Program-made: the position numbers and the translations under genes | Shown here: piece after piece, positions 19,200 through 28,000 of the stretch | How the letters are laid out: each line of letters begins with the position of its first letter | Position numbering within the stretch: the first letter of the stretch is position 1 | The notes under the pieces: generated by a model | Seen by the model: the letters and a program-made list of their open reading frames with translations, nothing else | The model's database searches: none | What the model was told of the DNA's origin: nothing | Assembly: GCF_008364795.1 (NCBI RefSeq) | Contig: NZ_VTTM01000007.1 | Span: forward strand, 62,001 to 126,000 | Reading direction: 5' to 3' | DNA length: 64,000 bases | Source of the DNA: Azospirillum oryzae | GTDB lineage: Bacteria; Pseudomonadota; Alphaproteobacteria; Azospirillales; Azospirillaceae

Positions 19200-19375
19200 A
19201 GGGCGTCAGGAAGGCCGACCTGCCGACCAAGACCTGCCCGGTCTGTGAACGCCCTTTCACTTGGCGCAAGAAATGGGAGCGGGTGTGGGACGAGGTGAAA
19301 TACTGCTCCGAGCGCTGCCGCGGCGACGCCCGCAAGCGCGGTGAAGGTCCGAAGGACGCGATGCCGCGATCCTGA
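19196..19375 (+). CDS. Small DUF2256 zinc-ribbon-like protein
   Basis: A 59-residue protein coupled to the IclR gene by an ATGA overlap. Two Cys pairs are visible, TCPVCERPF and YCSERCR, separated by a conserved [13 protein letters not shown] stretch. This is the pattern of the DUF2256 family, small proteins of unknown function often found next to unrelated genes. The four cysteines suggest a zinc ribbon. It is too short for many ORF callers. Confidence 0.82.
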   Translation: MKGVRKADLPTKTCPVCERPFTWRKKWERVWDEVKYCSERCRGDARKRGEGPKDAMPRS

Positions 19376-19473
19376 CCGAACCGCCAACAAGAGTTGCCCT
19401 TTTTTCAATCACATGCCAGCATTCTGGCCTGCCGGATTACCGCATCCGCAAGGCGGGCGGCGGTTCCGGCGGA

Positions 19474-19489
19474 TGGCATTCCCGTTGCA
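19474..19489 (+). promoter_or_regulatory. Sigma-54-type -24/-12 promoter
   Basis: TGGCATTCCCGTTGCA matches the RpoN consensus TGGCACG-N4-TTGCA at all but two positions, and the essential GG (19475-19476) and GC (19487-19488) are ten bases apart. It lies 133 bases before the BMP-type binding-protein start. Nitrogen control of the nucleobase operon is inferred. Confidence 0.5.
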
Positions 19490-19621
19490 CTTGCATGCGC
19501 GGCCCGCAGGGGTTCATGGATCGCGGAAGCATTCCCGAGTAATCATGCTCTTTGCGGGTCAGCCGCCCTGCTGCCAGCGATATGCAGCCAACGATACTCA
19601 GCGACGAAGGGGACTCAAACG

Positions 19622-20677
19622 ATGTCGGTTCGGGGGATGGGGGATCGGGCGATGACGGTTTCGGGGAAGACGGCCTGGGGAATGACGCGCCGTGCGGTGC
19701 TGTGCGGCGCCGCCGCGGTGGCCTTCGCGGCGGCTGCCGGCGGCTCCTTGCCGGTATTGGCGCAGAGCAAGCTGAAGGTCGCCGGCATCTACACCGTGCC
19801 GATCGAGCAACAGTGGGTCAGCCGCATCCATGTCGCGCTGAAGGCCGCCGCCGACCGCGGCGACATCGAGTATGTCTGGGCCGAGTCGGTCGCCAACACC
19901 GACTATGAGCGCGTGATGCGCCAGTATGCCGAGGCCGGCCAGCAGCTGGTCTTCGGCGAGGTGTTCGGGGTGGAGCGCGCCGCCCGCGCCGTCGCCAAGG
20001 ACTATCCGAAGACCGCCTTCGTCATGGGCTCCAGCTTCAAGCCGCAGGAGCCGAACTTCTCGGTCTTCGACAACTACATCCAGGAACCCGCCTACCTGTC
20101 CGGCATGGTCGCCGGCGGCATGACCAAGTCGAACGTGATCGGCATGGTCGGCGGCTATCCGATCCCCGAGGTCAACCGCCTGATGAACGCCTTCATGGAA
20201 GGCGCCAAGGAGGTCAACCCGCAGGTCAAGTTCTCCGTCAGCTTCATCGGCTCCTGGTTCGATCCGCCGAAGGCCAAGGAAGCCGCCTTCGCCATGATCG
20301 ACCGCGGCGCCGACGTGATGTACGCCGAACGCTTCGGCGTGTCCGATGCTGCCAAGGAGCGCAAGGTGCTCGCCATCGGCAACGTCATCGACACCCAGCC
20401 GCAATATCCGGACACCGTCGTCGCCAGCGCCCTGTGGCACATGGAGCCGTCGGTGGAGCGCGCCATCGCCGCGGTGAAGGCCGGCAGCTACAAGGCCGAG
20501 GATTACGGCCCCTACAGCATGATGGCGCACAAGGGCTCCAGCCTTGCGCCGCTCGGCACCTTCGAGTCGAAGGTTCCCGACGCCGTCAAGGCGAAGGTGA
20601 CGGAGCGCGAGCAGCAGATCCGTGACGGCAAGTTCACCGTGAAGGTCAACGACGCCGAGCCGAAGTCGACGATGTGA
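19622..20677 (+). CDS. BMP-family ABC substrate-binding protein (nucleobase/nucleoside)
   Basis: A 351-residue exported lipoprotein-like/periplasmic binding protein of the Bmp/PnrA family. It has a Tat-like leader (MTRRAVLCGAAAVAFAAAAGG) before the mature start KLKVAGIYTVPIEQQWV. FVMGSSFKPQEPNFSVFDNYIQEPAYLSGMVAG is the family hallmark region. The start at 19622 follows AAGGGG at 19607-19612 by nine bases. It opens a five-gene operon with ATPase, two permeases and a cytosine deaminase-like enzyme, so the ligand is probably a nucleobase or nucleoside. Confidence 0.88.
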   Translation: MSVRGMGDRAMTVSGKTAWGMTRRAVLCGAAAVAFAAAAGGSLPVLAQSKLKVAGIYTVPIEQQWVSRIHVALKAAADRGDIEYVWAESVANTDYERVMRQYAEAGQQLVFGEVFGVERAARAVAKDYPKTAFVMGSSFKPQEPNFSVFDNYIQEPAYLSGMVAGGMTKSNVIGMVGGYPIPEVNRLMNAFMEGAKEVNPQVKFSVSFIGSWFDPPKAKEAAFAMIDRGADVMYAERFGVSDAAKERKVLAIGNVIDTQPQYPDTVVASALWHMEPSVERAIAAVKAGSYKAEDYGPYSMMAHKGSSLAPLGTFESKVPDAVKAKVTEREQQIRDGKFTVKVNDAEPKSTM

Positions 20678-22263
20678 CGCCCGGCGTATTTGCAATGTCA
20701 TCACCCGTGAAAGGCGGGCCGGAGGTCGTCCTCCGGCTCGCCGGCATCTCCAAGCGGTTCGGTCCGCTGCTGGCCAACGACGGCATCTCGCTGACGCTGC
20801 GCGCCGGCGAGGTGCTGGCCCTGCTTGGCGAGAACGGCGCCGGCAAGACCACCCTGATGAACATCCTCTTCGGCCATTACGTCGCCGACGAGGGTAGCAT
20901 CGAGGCGTTCGGCCGCCCCCTGCCGCCGGGCTCGCCCCGCGCCGCGCTGAAGGCCGGCATCGGCATGGTCCACCAGCACTTCACGTTGGCGGACAATCTG
21001 TCGGTGCTGGACAACATCGCCGTCGGCACTGAATCGCTGTGGCGCTTGCGCTCCGACCGGGGAGCCACCCGACGCCGGCTGCTCGACCTCTCCCAACGAT
21101 TCGGGCTGGAGGTGCGGCCGGACGCGCTGGTCGGCGACCTGTCGGTCGGCGAGCGCCAGCGGGTGGAGATCCTGAAGGCGCTCTACCGCGACGCCCGCAT
21201 CCTGATCCTGGACGAGCCGACCGCGGTGCTGACGCCGCAGGAATCGGCCGGGCTGTTCGAAACGCTGCGGCGGCTGACCGCCGACGGGCTCGCCGTCGTC
21301 TTCATCAGCCACAAGATGAACGAGGTCTTCGCCGCCAGCGATACCGTCGCCGTTCTGCGCGCCGGCAAGCTGGTCGCCACCCACGCCACCGCCTCCACCG
21401 ACCGCGCCAAGCTGGCCGAACTGATGGTAGGCCGCAGCGTCAAGCCGCCGGCCCCCACCCCGCTCAGCCCTGGCGAGCCGGTGCTGGAACTGGCGGGTGT
21501 CACCGTCGCATCGGACCATGGCCGTCCGCTGCTGGACGGCGTCGATCTGACGGTGCGGCGCCATCAGGTGGTCGGCATCGCCGGCGTGTCCGGCAACGGC
21601 CAGACGGCGCTGGCCGAACTGGTCAGCGGCCTGATCCGTCCCGACTCCGGCAGGCTGTCGCTGAAGGGCAGCGTGGTCGAGCATGGCGACCCCGCCGACA
21701 TGGTTCGGCGCGGCGTCGCCCGCATCCCGGAGGACCGGCACAGCGCCGGTCTCGTCGGCGCCATGGCGGTGTGGGAGAACCTGATCGCCGAGCGCTACCA
21801 CGATGCCACCTTCTCCCGTTTCGGCGTGCTGCGGCGGGGTGCGGCACGGGCCTACGCCCGCGAGGTGATCAAGGAGTTCGACGTCCGCTGCCCCGGTCCC
21901 GACACCCGGACACAGCTGCTGTCGGGCGGCAACATGCAGAAGCTGATCCTGGGCCGCACGCTGGCCCATGGGCCGGACCTGATCCTGGCGAGCCAGCCGA
22001 CGCGCGGGCTCGACATCGGCGCGGTGTCCTATGTGCACAGCCGGCTGCTCGACGCCCGCGCCGCCGGGGCCGGCGTGCTGCTGATCTCCGAGGATCTGGA
22101 CGAGATCCTGGCACTGGCCGATTGCGTCACCGTCGCCTATCACGGGCGCCTCACCCCGCTTCTGCCGCATGACCGGGTGTCGGTCAGCCAGCTTGGCCTG
22201 CTGATGGCCGGGCATTGGGACATCCTGCGCGACATCCTGCCGGAGACTGTTGATGCGGCTTGA
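20674..22263 (+). CDS. ABC ATPase with two nucleotide-binding domains, BMP type
   Basis: A 529-residue double ATPase of the YufO/RbsA type. Domain 1 has Walker A GENGAGKTTL and signature LSVGERQRVEI with VLILDEPTAVLT-type Walker B. Domain 2 has the degenerate Walker A GVSGNGQTAL and signature LSGGNMQKLILGR. Such proteins power nucleoside or sugar import. GTG 20674 overlaps the preceding stop; ATG 20695 is an alternative start. The 3' end overlaps the first permease. Confidence 0.9.
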   Translation: MTPGVFAMSSPVKGGPEVVLRLAGISKRFGPLLANDGISLTLRAGEVLALLGENGAGKTTLMNILFGHYVADEGSIEAFGRPLPPGSPRAALKAGIGMVHQHFTLADNLSVLDNIAVGTESLWRLRSDRGATRRRLLDLSQRFGLEVRPDALVGDLSVGERQRVEILKALYRDARILILDEPTAVLTPQESAGLFETLRRLTADGLAVVFISHKMNEVFAASDTVAVLRAGKLVATHATASTDRAKLAELMVGRSVKPPAPTPLSPGEPVLELAGVTVASDHGRPLLDGVDLTVRRHQVVGIAGVSGNGQTALAELVSGLIRPDSGRLSLKGSVVEHGDPADMVRRGVARIPEDRHSAGLVGAMAVWENLIAERYHDATFSRFGVLRRGAARAYAREVIKEFDVRCPGPDTRTQLLSGGNMQKLILGRTLAHGPDLILASQPTRGLDIGAVSYVHSRLLDARAAGAGVLLISEDLDEILALADCVTVAYHGRLTPLLPHDRVSVSQLGLLMAGHWDILRDILPETVDAA

Positions 22264-23302
22264 ACCGCGCACCGATACCCCGCTCGCCCTGCGGCTGCTG
22301 GCGCCGGTGGGCGCCGTGGTCGCGGCGCTGGCGCTCTGCGCCCTGCTGGTCGCCTGGACCGGCGCGCCGGTTCTGCGCGCCTACGGCCTGCTGTTCGAAG
22401 GCGCCGTGGGCTCCCGCTTCGCCCTGACGGAGACGCTGACCCGCGCCACCCCGCTGATCCTGACCGGCCTCGCCGCCGCCGTCGCCTTCCGCGCCAAGCT
22501 GTGGAACATCGGCGCGGAGGGACAGCTCTACATGGGCGCTCTCGCCGCCGTGGTGGTCGGCGGCGGCATGCTCGACCTGCCGGCCTGGGCGCTGATCCCG
22601 GTGGTGATGATCGCCGGCATGGCGGCGGGCGGCGTCACGCTGCTCGGTCCCGCCGTGCTGAAGGTCCGCTTCGGCGTCGACGAGGTGGTGACGACCCTGC
22701 TGCTGAACTTCGTCGTCCTGCTGCTGGTGTCGATGCTGCTGGAAGGGGCCTTGAAGGACCCGATGGGCATGGGCTGGCCGCAGTCGGCGCCGGTCGCCGA
22801 AGCGGCGGAACTGCCCAAGCTGGTGGAGCGCACCCGCCTGCATGCCGGGCTCGCCATCGCGCTCGGCCTGTCGGTGCTGCTGTGGCTGGTCGATACCCGG
22901 ACCATCTGGGGCTACGAGAACCGCGCGGTCGGCGCCAACCCGCGCGCCGCCGCCTTCGCCGGCATGCCGGTGACGCGGGTGATGCTGCGCACCGCCCTGC
23001 TGTCGGGCGGGTTGGCCGGTCTGGCCGGGGCGGCGGAGGTCTGTGGGCTGAAGGGCTACCTGACGCTCGACCTGTCGCCGGGCTTCGGCTACAGCGGCAT
23101 CGTCGTCGCCATGCTGGCGCAGTTGCACCCCATCGGCGTGGTGGGTGCGGCGCTGTTCATCGCCGGCATCTTCGTCGGCGCCGACGCCATGAGCCGCGCC
23201 ATGCCGGTTCCCAACTACATCGCCGATGTCCTGGTCGCCGCCAGCCTCTTGTGCATGCTGGTCGCCGGACTGCTGGCGCGCTACCGGCTGCGGCGGGGGT
23301 AA
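22253..23302 (+). CDS. ABC permease 1 of nucleobase importer
   Basis: A 349-residue integral membrane protein with about nine hydrophobic helices. It contains LWNIGAEGQLYMGA and VGANPRAAAFAGMPVTRVM, typical of BMP-type (YufP-like) permeases in the branched-chain permease superfamily. It starts inside the 3' end of the ATPase gene and is followed after six bases by its partner. Confidence 0.9.
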   Translation: MRLEPRTDTPLALRLLAPVGAVVAALALCALLVAWTGAPVLRAYGLLFEGAVGSRFALTETLTRATPLILTGLAAAVAFRAKLWNIGAEGQLYMGALAAVVVGGGMLDLPAWALIPVVMIAGMAAGGVTLLGPAVLKVRFGVDEVVTTLLLNFVVLLLVSMLLEGALKDPMGMGWPQSAPVAEAAELPKLVERTRLHAGLAIALGLSVLLWLVDTRTIWGYENRAVGANPRAAAFAGMPVTRVMLRTALLSGGLAGLAGAAEVCGLKGYLTLDLSPGFGYSGIVVAMLAQLHPIGVVGAALFIAGIFVGADAMSRAMPVPNYIADVLVAASLLCMLVAGLLARYRLRRG

Positions 23303-23308
23303 GGGGTC

Positions 23309-24232
23309 ATGGATTTCCTGTCGATCATCCTCGACATCCTGCTGTCGGCCGCCTTCTGGACAGCGGTGCTGCGCATCGCCACCCCCTATGTGCTGGGCAC
23401 CCTGGGCGAGCTGCTGTGCGAGCGTGCCGGCGTGCTGAATCTCGGCATCGAAGGCATTATGACGCTGGGCGCCATGGCCGGCTGGATGGCGGTCTACCAG
23501 GGGGCCGACCTGTGGACCGGCGTGCTGGTGGCCGCATCCTGCGGCGCGCTGCTCGGCCTGCTGCACGCGGCGCTGACCGTGCCGCTCGGCCTGTCGCAGC
23601 ATGTGACGGGCATCGGCGTCACCCTGCTGGGCACCAGCCTGTCCTATTTCGTCTACCGCCTCGTCCTGCCGCAGGCCAGCACCCCGCCGACCATCGAGCC
23701 GTTCCAGCCGCTGGCCCTGCCGGGAGCCCTGGCCCAGACGCCGTTGACCTACCTCGCCTTCCTGCTGGTCGCGGTGGTCGCCTATGTGCTGTACCGCACG
23801 CCGGTCGGGCTGGCGGTGCGGATGGTCGGCGAGAATCCGGCCGCGGCGGAGGCACAGGGGCTGAACGTCACCGCCATCCGCATCGGCGCGGTGATGGCGG
23901 GCAGCGCGCTGATGGCGCTGGCCGGCGCCTTCCTGACGCTGTCGGCCTTCAACGCCTTCTTCTTCAACATGGTGAATGGGCGCGGCTGGATCTGCATCGC
24001 GCTGGTGGTCTTCGCCTCCTGGCGGCCGGGCAAGGCTATGCTGGGCGCCTTGCTGTTCGCTGTGTTCGACGCGCTGCAGCTGCGGCTTCAGCAGGCGAGC
24101 GGCGGCGTCCTGCCTTACCAGCTGTTCCTGATGATGCCTTATCTGTTGAGCATCCTGGCGCTGGTGCTGGTGGCCCGCCGGGCCTCCTACCCGCGCGCCC
24201 TGATGATTCCGTATCGCAAAGGAGAACGCTGA
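23309..24232 (+). CDS. ABC permease 2 of nucleobase importer
   Basis: A 307-residue membrane protein with about eight helices. LGTLGELLCERAGVLNLGIEGIM is the conserved YufQ-like start, and GENPAAAEAQGLNV is the counterpart of a loop in permease 1. Together they form the heterodimeric channel. Its stop overlaps the downstream deaminase start (TGATG), so uptake and hydrolysis are coupled. Confidence 0.9.
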   Translation: MDFLSIILDILLSAAFWTAVLRIATPYVLGTLGELLCERAGVLNLGIEGIMTLGAMAGWMAVYQGADLWTGVLVAASCGALLGLLHAALTVPLGLSQHVTGIGVTLLGTSLSYFVYRLVLPQASTPPTIEPFQPLALPGALAQTPLTYLAFLLVAVVAYVLYRTPVGLAVRMVGENPAAAEAQGLNVTAIRIGAVMAGSALMALAGAFLTLSAFNAFFFNMVNGRGWICIALVVFASWRPGKAMLGALLFAVFDALQLRLQQASGGVLPYQLFLMMPYLLSILALVLVARRASYPRALMIPYRKGER

Positions 24233-25512
24233 TGTTCGACCTGATCCTGCGCCGCGCCACCCTGCCGGATGGCCGCAGCGGCATCGACATCGGCATCCGG
24301 GGTGGCCGCATCGCAGCCGTCGAAGCCAATCTGGCGGGCGAGGCGGCGGCGGAGATCGATGCCACCGGCCGGCTGGTCACCCCGCCCTTCGTCGATTCCC
24401 ATTTCCACATGGACAGCACGCTCAGCTACGGCCTGCCGCGCGTGAACCAGAGCGGCACCCTGCTGGAAGGCATCGCATTGTGGGGCGAGCTGAAGCCGCA
24501 GCTGGTGCAGGACGCCATCGTCGAGCGGGCGCTCGCTTACTGCGACTGGGCGGTCGGGCGCGGCCTGTTGGCGGTGCGCAGCCATGTCGACGTCTGCGAT
24601 CCGCGGCTGCTGGCGGTGGAAGCCCTGCTGGACGTGAAGAAGCGCGTCGCCCCCTACCTCGACCTGCAACTGGTCGCCTTCCCCCAGGACGGCGTTCTGC
24701 GCTCAGCCGGCACGGAGGAGCTGCTGGTCCGGGCGCTGGACATGGGCGTCGACGTGGTCGGCGGCATCCCGCATTTCGAGCGCACCATGGCCGACGGCGC
24801 CGCCTCGGTCCGCCTGCTCTGCGAGATCGCGGCGGAGCGCGGGCTGCTGGTCGACATGCATTGCGACGAAACCGACGACCCGCTGTCCCGCCATGTCGAG
24901 ACCTTGGCCTACGAGACGCAACGGCTGGGGCTGCAGGGCCGGGTGACGGGGTCGCACCTGACCTCCATGCATTCCATGGACAACTACTATGTCTCCAAGC
25001 TGATTCCGCTGATGGCGGAGGCGCGGCTGGGGGTGATCGCCAACCCGCTGATCAACATCGTCCTCCAGGGCCGTCACGACACCTATCCCAAGCGCCGCGG
25101 CATGACCCGCGTGCCGGAGCTGATGGCCGCCGGCCTGACGGTCGCCTTCGGCCACGATTGCGTGATGGACCCCTGGTATCCGCTGGGCTCCGGCGACATG
25201 CTGGAGGTGGCGCATATGGGCCTGCATGTCGGCCAGATGACCGGCCAGGACGGCATCAAGGCCGCCTTCGACGCGGTGACGGTCAACCCGGCCCGCCTGC
25301 TGCATCTGGACGGCTATGGGCTGGAGCCGGGCTGCAACGCCGATCTGGTGGTGCTCCAGGCAGGAAACCCGGTGGAGGCGATCCGCACCCGCGCCGCCCG
25401 CCTGTTCGTCCTGCGCCGCGGCCGGATCGTCAGCCGCTGCGAGCCGGTGCAGGCGAAGCTGAACCTGCCGGGCCGGCCGGAAACGGTCGATTTCCTGCTG
25501 AACCGGGGGTGA
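24232..25512 (+). CDS. codA: Cytosine deaminase-like amidohydrolase
   Basis: A 426-residue metal-dependent hydrolase of the CodA group, which deaminates cytosine or a related ring to the oxo form plus ammonia. The metal motif HFHMD (His57 and His59), the mid-protein HCDET and the late FGHDCVMDPWYPLG with the catalytic Asp are visible. AAAGGAG at 24219-24225 precedes the ATG. As the last gene of the importer operon it defines the cargo as probably cytosine or a similar base. Creatinine or isoguanine deaminase activity is also possible in this family. Confidence 0.87.
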   Translation: MFDLILRRATLPDGRSGIDIGIRGGRIAAVEANLAGEAAAEIDATGRLVTPPFVDSHFHMDSTLSYGLPRVNQSGTLLEGIALWGELKPQLVQDAIVERALAYCDWAVGRGLLAVRSHVDVCDPRLLAVEALLDVKKRVAPYLDLQLVAFPQDGVLRSAGTEELLVRALDMGVDVVGGIPHFERTMADGAASVRLLCEIAAERGLLVDMHCDETDDPLSRHVETLAYETQRLGLQGRVTGSHLTSMHSMDNYYVSKLIPLMAEARLGVIANPLINIVLQGRHDTYPKRRGMTRVPELMAAGLTVAFGHDCVMDPWYPLGSGDMLEVAHMGLHVGQMTGQDGIKAAFDAVTVNPARLLHLDGYGLEPGCNADLVVLQAGNPVEAIRTRAARLFVLRRGRIVSRCEPVQAKLNLPGRPETVDFLLNRG

Positions 25513-25529
25513 GACACGCAAGCCAGAGT

Positions 25530-25646
25530 CCCCTCTCCCCCCCCCGGGGAGAGGGTTAGGGTGAGGGGGGAGCGCGGCAAGGTTTCTCGGGATAGGCACG
25601 GGGTGGATCCCCCTCACCCCGACCCTCTCCCCGGGGGGGAGAGGGA
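25530..25646. repeat. Inverted pair of CCCTCTCCC/GGGAGAGGG elements
   Basis: Two copies of a REP-like motif face each other between convergent genes: one at 25530-25570 ending GGGTTAGGGTGAGGGG, one at 25609-25646 beginning CCCCCTCACCCCGACCC. Each copy is itself a hairpin, and the pair can form a larger stem. A terminator or transcript-end role for codA and hisC is inferred. Confidence 0.65.
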
Positions 25647-25670
25647 GATTTTCCCGGATTTACAAGGCCC

Positions 25671-26762
25671 TTACGCCTTCAAAAAATCCCGCAGCGCGTC
25701 GGCCACCGCGCGCATTTCCTGCTCGGTGCCGATGGTCACGCGCAGGCAGCTCGGCAGGCCGTAGGAGGGCATCTGGCGGACCAGGATGCCACGGGCCTTC
25801 AGGAACTGGCGGGCGGCCTCGGCGTCGTCCTTGCCGGCGGGCTGGCCCTTGAAATCGACCAGCACGAAATTGGTCACGCTGGGGTGAACCGTCAGGCCCA
25901 GGTCCCGCACGGTGGCGGAGAACCACTCGCGCCACTGCTCGTTGTGGCGGCGGGAGCGGTCGAGGAATTCGGCATCCTCCACCGCGGCGATGCCGGCGAC
26001 ATGGGCGGCGGTCGACACGTTGAAGGGGCCGCGCACCCGGTTCAGCACGTCGACGATTGCGGCCGGGCCATAGCACCAGCCGATGCGCAGCGAGCCCAGC
26101 GCGAAGATCTTCGAGAAGGTGCGGGTCATCACCACGTTGGGGAACTTCTCCACCAACTCCTCACCGGCGGTGTAGTCGTCCTTGTTCATGTATTCGGCAT
26201 AGGCCGCGTCGATGACCAGGATGACGTCCGGCGGCAGGCCGGCATGCAGCCGCGCCACCTCCGACGCCGGCAGGTAGGTGCCGGTCGGGTTGTTCGGGTT
26301 GGCGAGGAAGACCAGACGGGTGCGCGGGGTGACGCGGGCCAGCAGGTTGTCGACGCTGGCGGTCAGCCCGTCCTCCGGCGCGGTCACCGGGGTGGCGCCG
26401 ACCGACTTGGCGCCGATCGGGTACATCAGGAAGCCATACTGCGAATACAGCACCTCGTCGCCCGGCCCGGCGTAGGAGCGGATCAGCAGGCTGATGATCT
26501 CGTCCGATCCGGCGCCGCAGACGATGCGGTCGGCGTCCAGGTTGAAGCGCTTGGCGATGGCGCCGCGCAGGGCGGCCGAGCCGCCGTCCGGATAGCGGTG
26601 CAGGGTGGTGGCCGCCGCCGAATAGGCTTCCATCGCCTTCGGGCTCGGCCCCAGCGCTCCTTCGTTGGAGGCGAGACGGATATGACCCTGATGCTCGCCG
26701 CCGACATAGGCGGCGATGTCGAGAATCCCCGGACGCGGCTGCGGGCCGTTCGGCTGGGTCAT
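25671..26762 (-). CDS. hisC: Histidinol-phosphate/aromatic aminotransferase
   Basis: A 363-residue PLP-dependent class II aminotransferase. The PLP lysine is Lys218 in RTFSKIFALGSLRIGW; NPNNPTGTY and the C-terminal LPSCLRVTIGTEQEM (substrate-carboxylate Arg) are clear. HisC makes histidinol phosphate. In many bacteria a second HisC copy transaminates prephenate or phenylpyruvate, and this one lies right after a chorismate mutase gene, which favours the aromatic role. The ATG at 26762 follows GGAAGG. Confidence 0.88.
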   Translation of the reverse strand: MTQPNGPQPRPGILDIAAYVGGEHQGHIRLASNEGALGPSPKAMEAYSAAATTLHRYPDGGSAALRGAIAKRFNLDADRIVCGAGSDEIISLLIRSYAGPGDEVLYSQYGFLMYPIGAKSVGATPVTAPEDGLTASVDNLLARVTPRTRLVFLANPNNPTGTYLPASEVARLHAGLPPDVILVIDAAYAEYMNKDDYTAGEELVEKFPNVVMTRTFSKIFALGSLRIGWCYGPAAIVDVLNRVRGPFNVSTAAHVAGIAAVEDAEFLDRSRRHNEQWREWFSATVRDLGLTVHPSVTNFVLVDFKGQPAGKDDAEAARQFLKARGILVRQMPSYGLPSCLRVTIGTEQEMRAVADALRDFLKA

Positions 26763-26786
26763 GGTCTGCTTACCTTCCGACTGAAT

Positions 26787-26828
26787 GGGATGGGTTTGGG
26801 TGGGATGGGTTGGAACAGGATGGAACAG
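26787..26828. repeat. Short direct repeats in hisC leader
   Basis: GGGATGGGTT occurs at 26787-26796 and 26802-26811, followed by GGAACAGGAT and GGAACAG at 26812 and 26822. They lie 25-66 bases upstream of the hisC start. No function is known. Confidence 0.4.
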
Positions 26829-26912
26829 TTCCGGCGTCGGTGTTCCATCCCGGAAAATGGGGGAGCAGGATAAGGCAGGAGCCGCCCCGGCGGCTCGCCC
26901 CAAAAGCGCGCA

Positions 26913-27806
26913 TCAGCCCAGATGCAGCGGCACGGCGTAGCCGCCGACGACGTTGACCCGCACCGGGATGTCGCCCGACCGTTCCAGCAGCTTGGCAAGG
27001 CGGGGGTCGGCCTGTCCGACGAAGTCGGCGATCTCGACCAGATGGACCGACGGGCCGCCGCCGCTCATCCCGGTGGCGTGGCCGGCCGGATGCCAGGTGC
27101 AGAAGCTGACCGGCGGCAGGCCACAGGCCTCCAGCGAATCCTTCAGACGGCCGCGGCTGAGGTCGCCGCCGATCTCGATGCTCAGCAGCGTGCGGTCGTC
27201 GCCGGTCGGCTCGTGCGGGACGGCGGCGATCGCCAGCGCGTCGCGGTTCTCGCCGCGGGCATTGCCGCGCCCGCCGAAGGGCAAGCGCGCCACCACCTGC
27301 GGCCGGCCGGCGTCGGCCGACACCAGGAAGCGCCACCAGGGGTCCGAATCGTCTTCGGCCGGATAGGGCACCACGGCGACGGTCGCCGTCCCCTCCGACA
27401 CGGCGCGGAGCGCGGCGGCGGGGGTGTTGACGGCGGTCATCGGCACGAAGCCGCCGAAATGGTCGCGGGCGACGTCCCAGAAGCCGCGCCGGTCCTCCGG
27501 CGCATAGACGGCGACGGCGAAGGGCCCCTGCATGCGGGTGAAGGCGGTGATCATCTCCCGCCAGATGCGCACCACGACCTGGGCGGGGAAGGAGCCGGCA
27601 TGGCGGGCCATCAGGCGGCGCAGGATCGTCGCCTCCCGCGCCGGGCGCAGAATGATCGGCTGCGTGCCGTTTTCCGCGGCGCCATTGCCCTTCGCCGCCC
27701 CGATGCGTTCCACCACGGCGGCGCGGCGCATCAGCAGGTCATGGATCGCGTCGTCGATCTGGTCGATCTCGCGGCGCAAATCGTCGAGCGGGGTCCGGGC
27801 GGCCAT
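26913..27806 (-). CDS. Chorismate mutase fused to degenerate prephenate dehydratase-like part
   Basis: A 297-residue protein. Residues 1-about 95 are an AroQ chorismate mutase helix bundle (LDDLRREIDQIDDAIHDLLMRR, with AAVVERIGAAK). The remaining part resembles a prephenate dehydratase: GFWDVARDHFGGFVPMTAVNTPAAALRAV and an ACT-like strand TLLSIEIGGDLSRGRLKDSL. The dehydratase TRF motif is replaced by WRF in DPWWRFLVS, so the catalytic Thr appears lost. The likely role is chorismate to prephenate conversion, possibly with an aromatic-sensing C-terminus. It is 150 bases upstream of hisC on the same strand. Confidence 0.75.
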   Translation of the reverse strand: MAARTPLDDLRREIDQIDDAIHDLLMRRAAVVERIGAAKGNGAAENGTQPIILRPAREATILRRLMARHAGSFPAQVVVRIWREMITAFTRMQGPFAVAVYAPEDRRGFWDVARDHFGGFVPMTAVNTPAAALRAVSEGTATVAVVPYPAEDDSDPWWRFLVSADAGRPQVVARLPFGGRGNARGENRDALAIAAVPHEPTGDDRTLLSIEIGGDLSRGRLKDSLEACGLPPVSFCTWHPAGHATGMSGGGPSVHLVEIADFVGQADPRLAKLLERSGDIPVRVNVVGGYAVPLHLG

Positions 27807-27876
27807 GGGTCAGAAAACCATCGAATGCAAAGCCGGTTAGTAGTAGTCCGCATGCGCCGCGAAATCAAAGAAAACA

Positions 27877-27909
27877 TTGACACTCCGAAGCTTGGCTTCG
27901 TAGCTATAC
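27877..27909 (+). promoter_or_regulatory. Candidate metX promoter with internal palindrome
   Basis: TTGACA at 27877-27882 is a consensus -35 box. CTATAC at 27904-27909 could be a -10, but at 21 bases the spacing is long; TAGCTA at 27901 is an 18-base alternative. A perfect palindrome CGAAGC-TTG-GCTTCG (27886-27900) lies between them and could be an operator. Confidence 0.4.
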
Positions 27910-28000
27910 CCTCCCGTTCCGCCACAGCTCATCGACGGTTTCCGCCGAGGCGCCGCAAGGCGTCCAAAGGCTGGAACCGCTTCTTAAGGCACGAAGCGAC

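Noticed and set aside
22501..25512. A 1003-codon open frame over the importer genes
   Set aside because: Only the part from 24232 is real (the deaminase). The upstream part is an alternative frame of the permease genes with Arg/Gly-rich shadow sequence.
27807..28000. SAM-type riboswitch in the metX leader
   Set aside because: Alphaproteobacterial metX genes often carry a SAM-II switch, but I cannot find its conserved elements. The GC-rich stem-forming tract near 27945-27985 alone is not enough.
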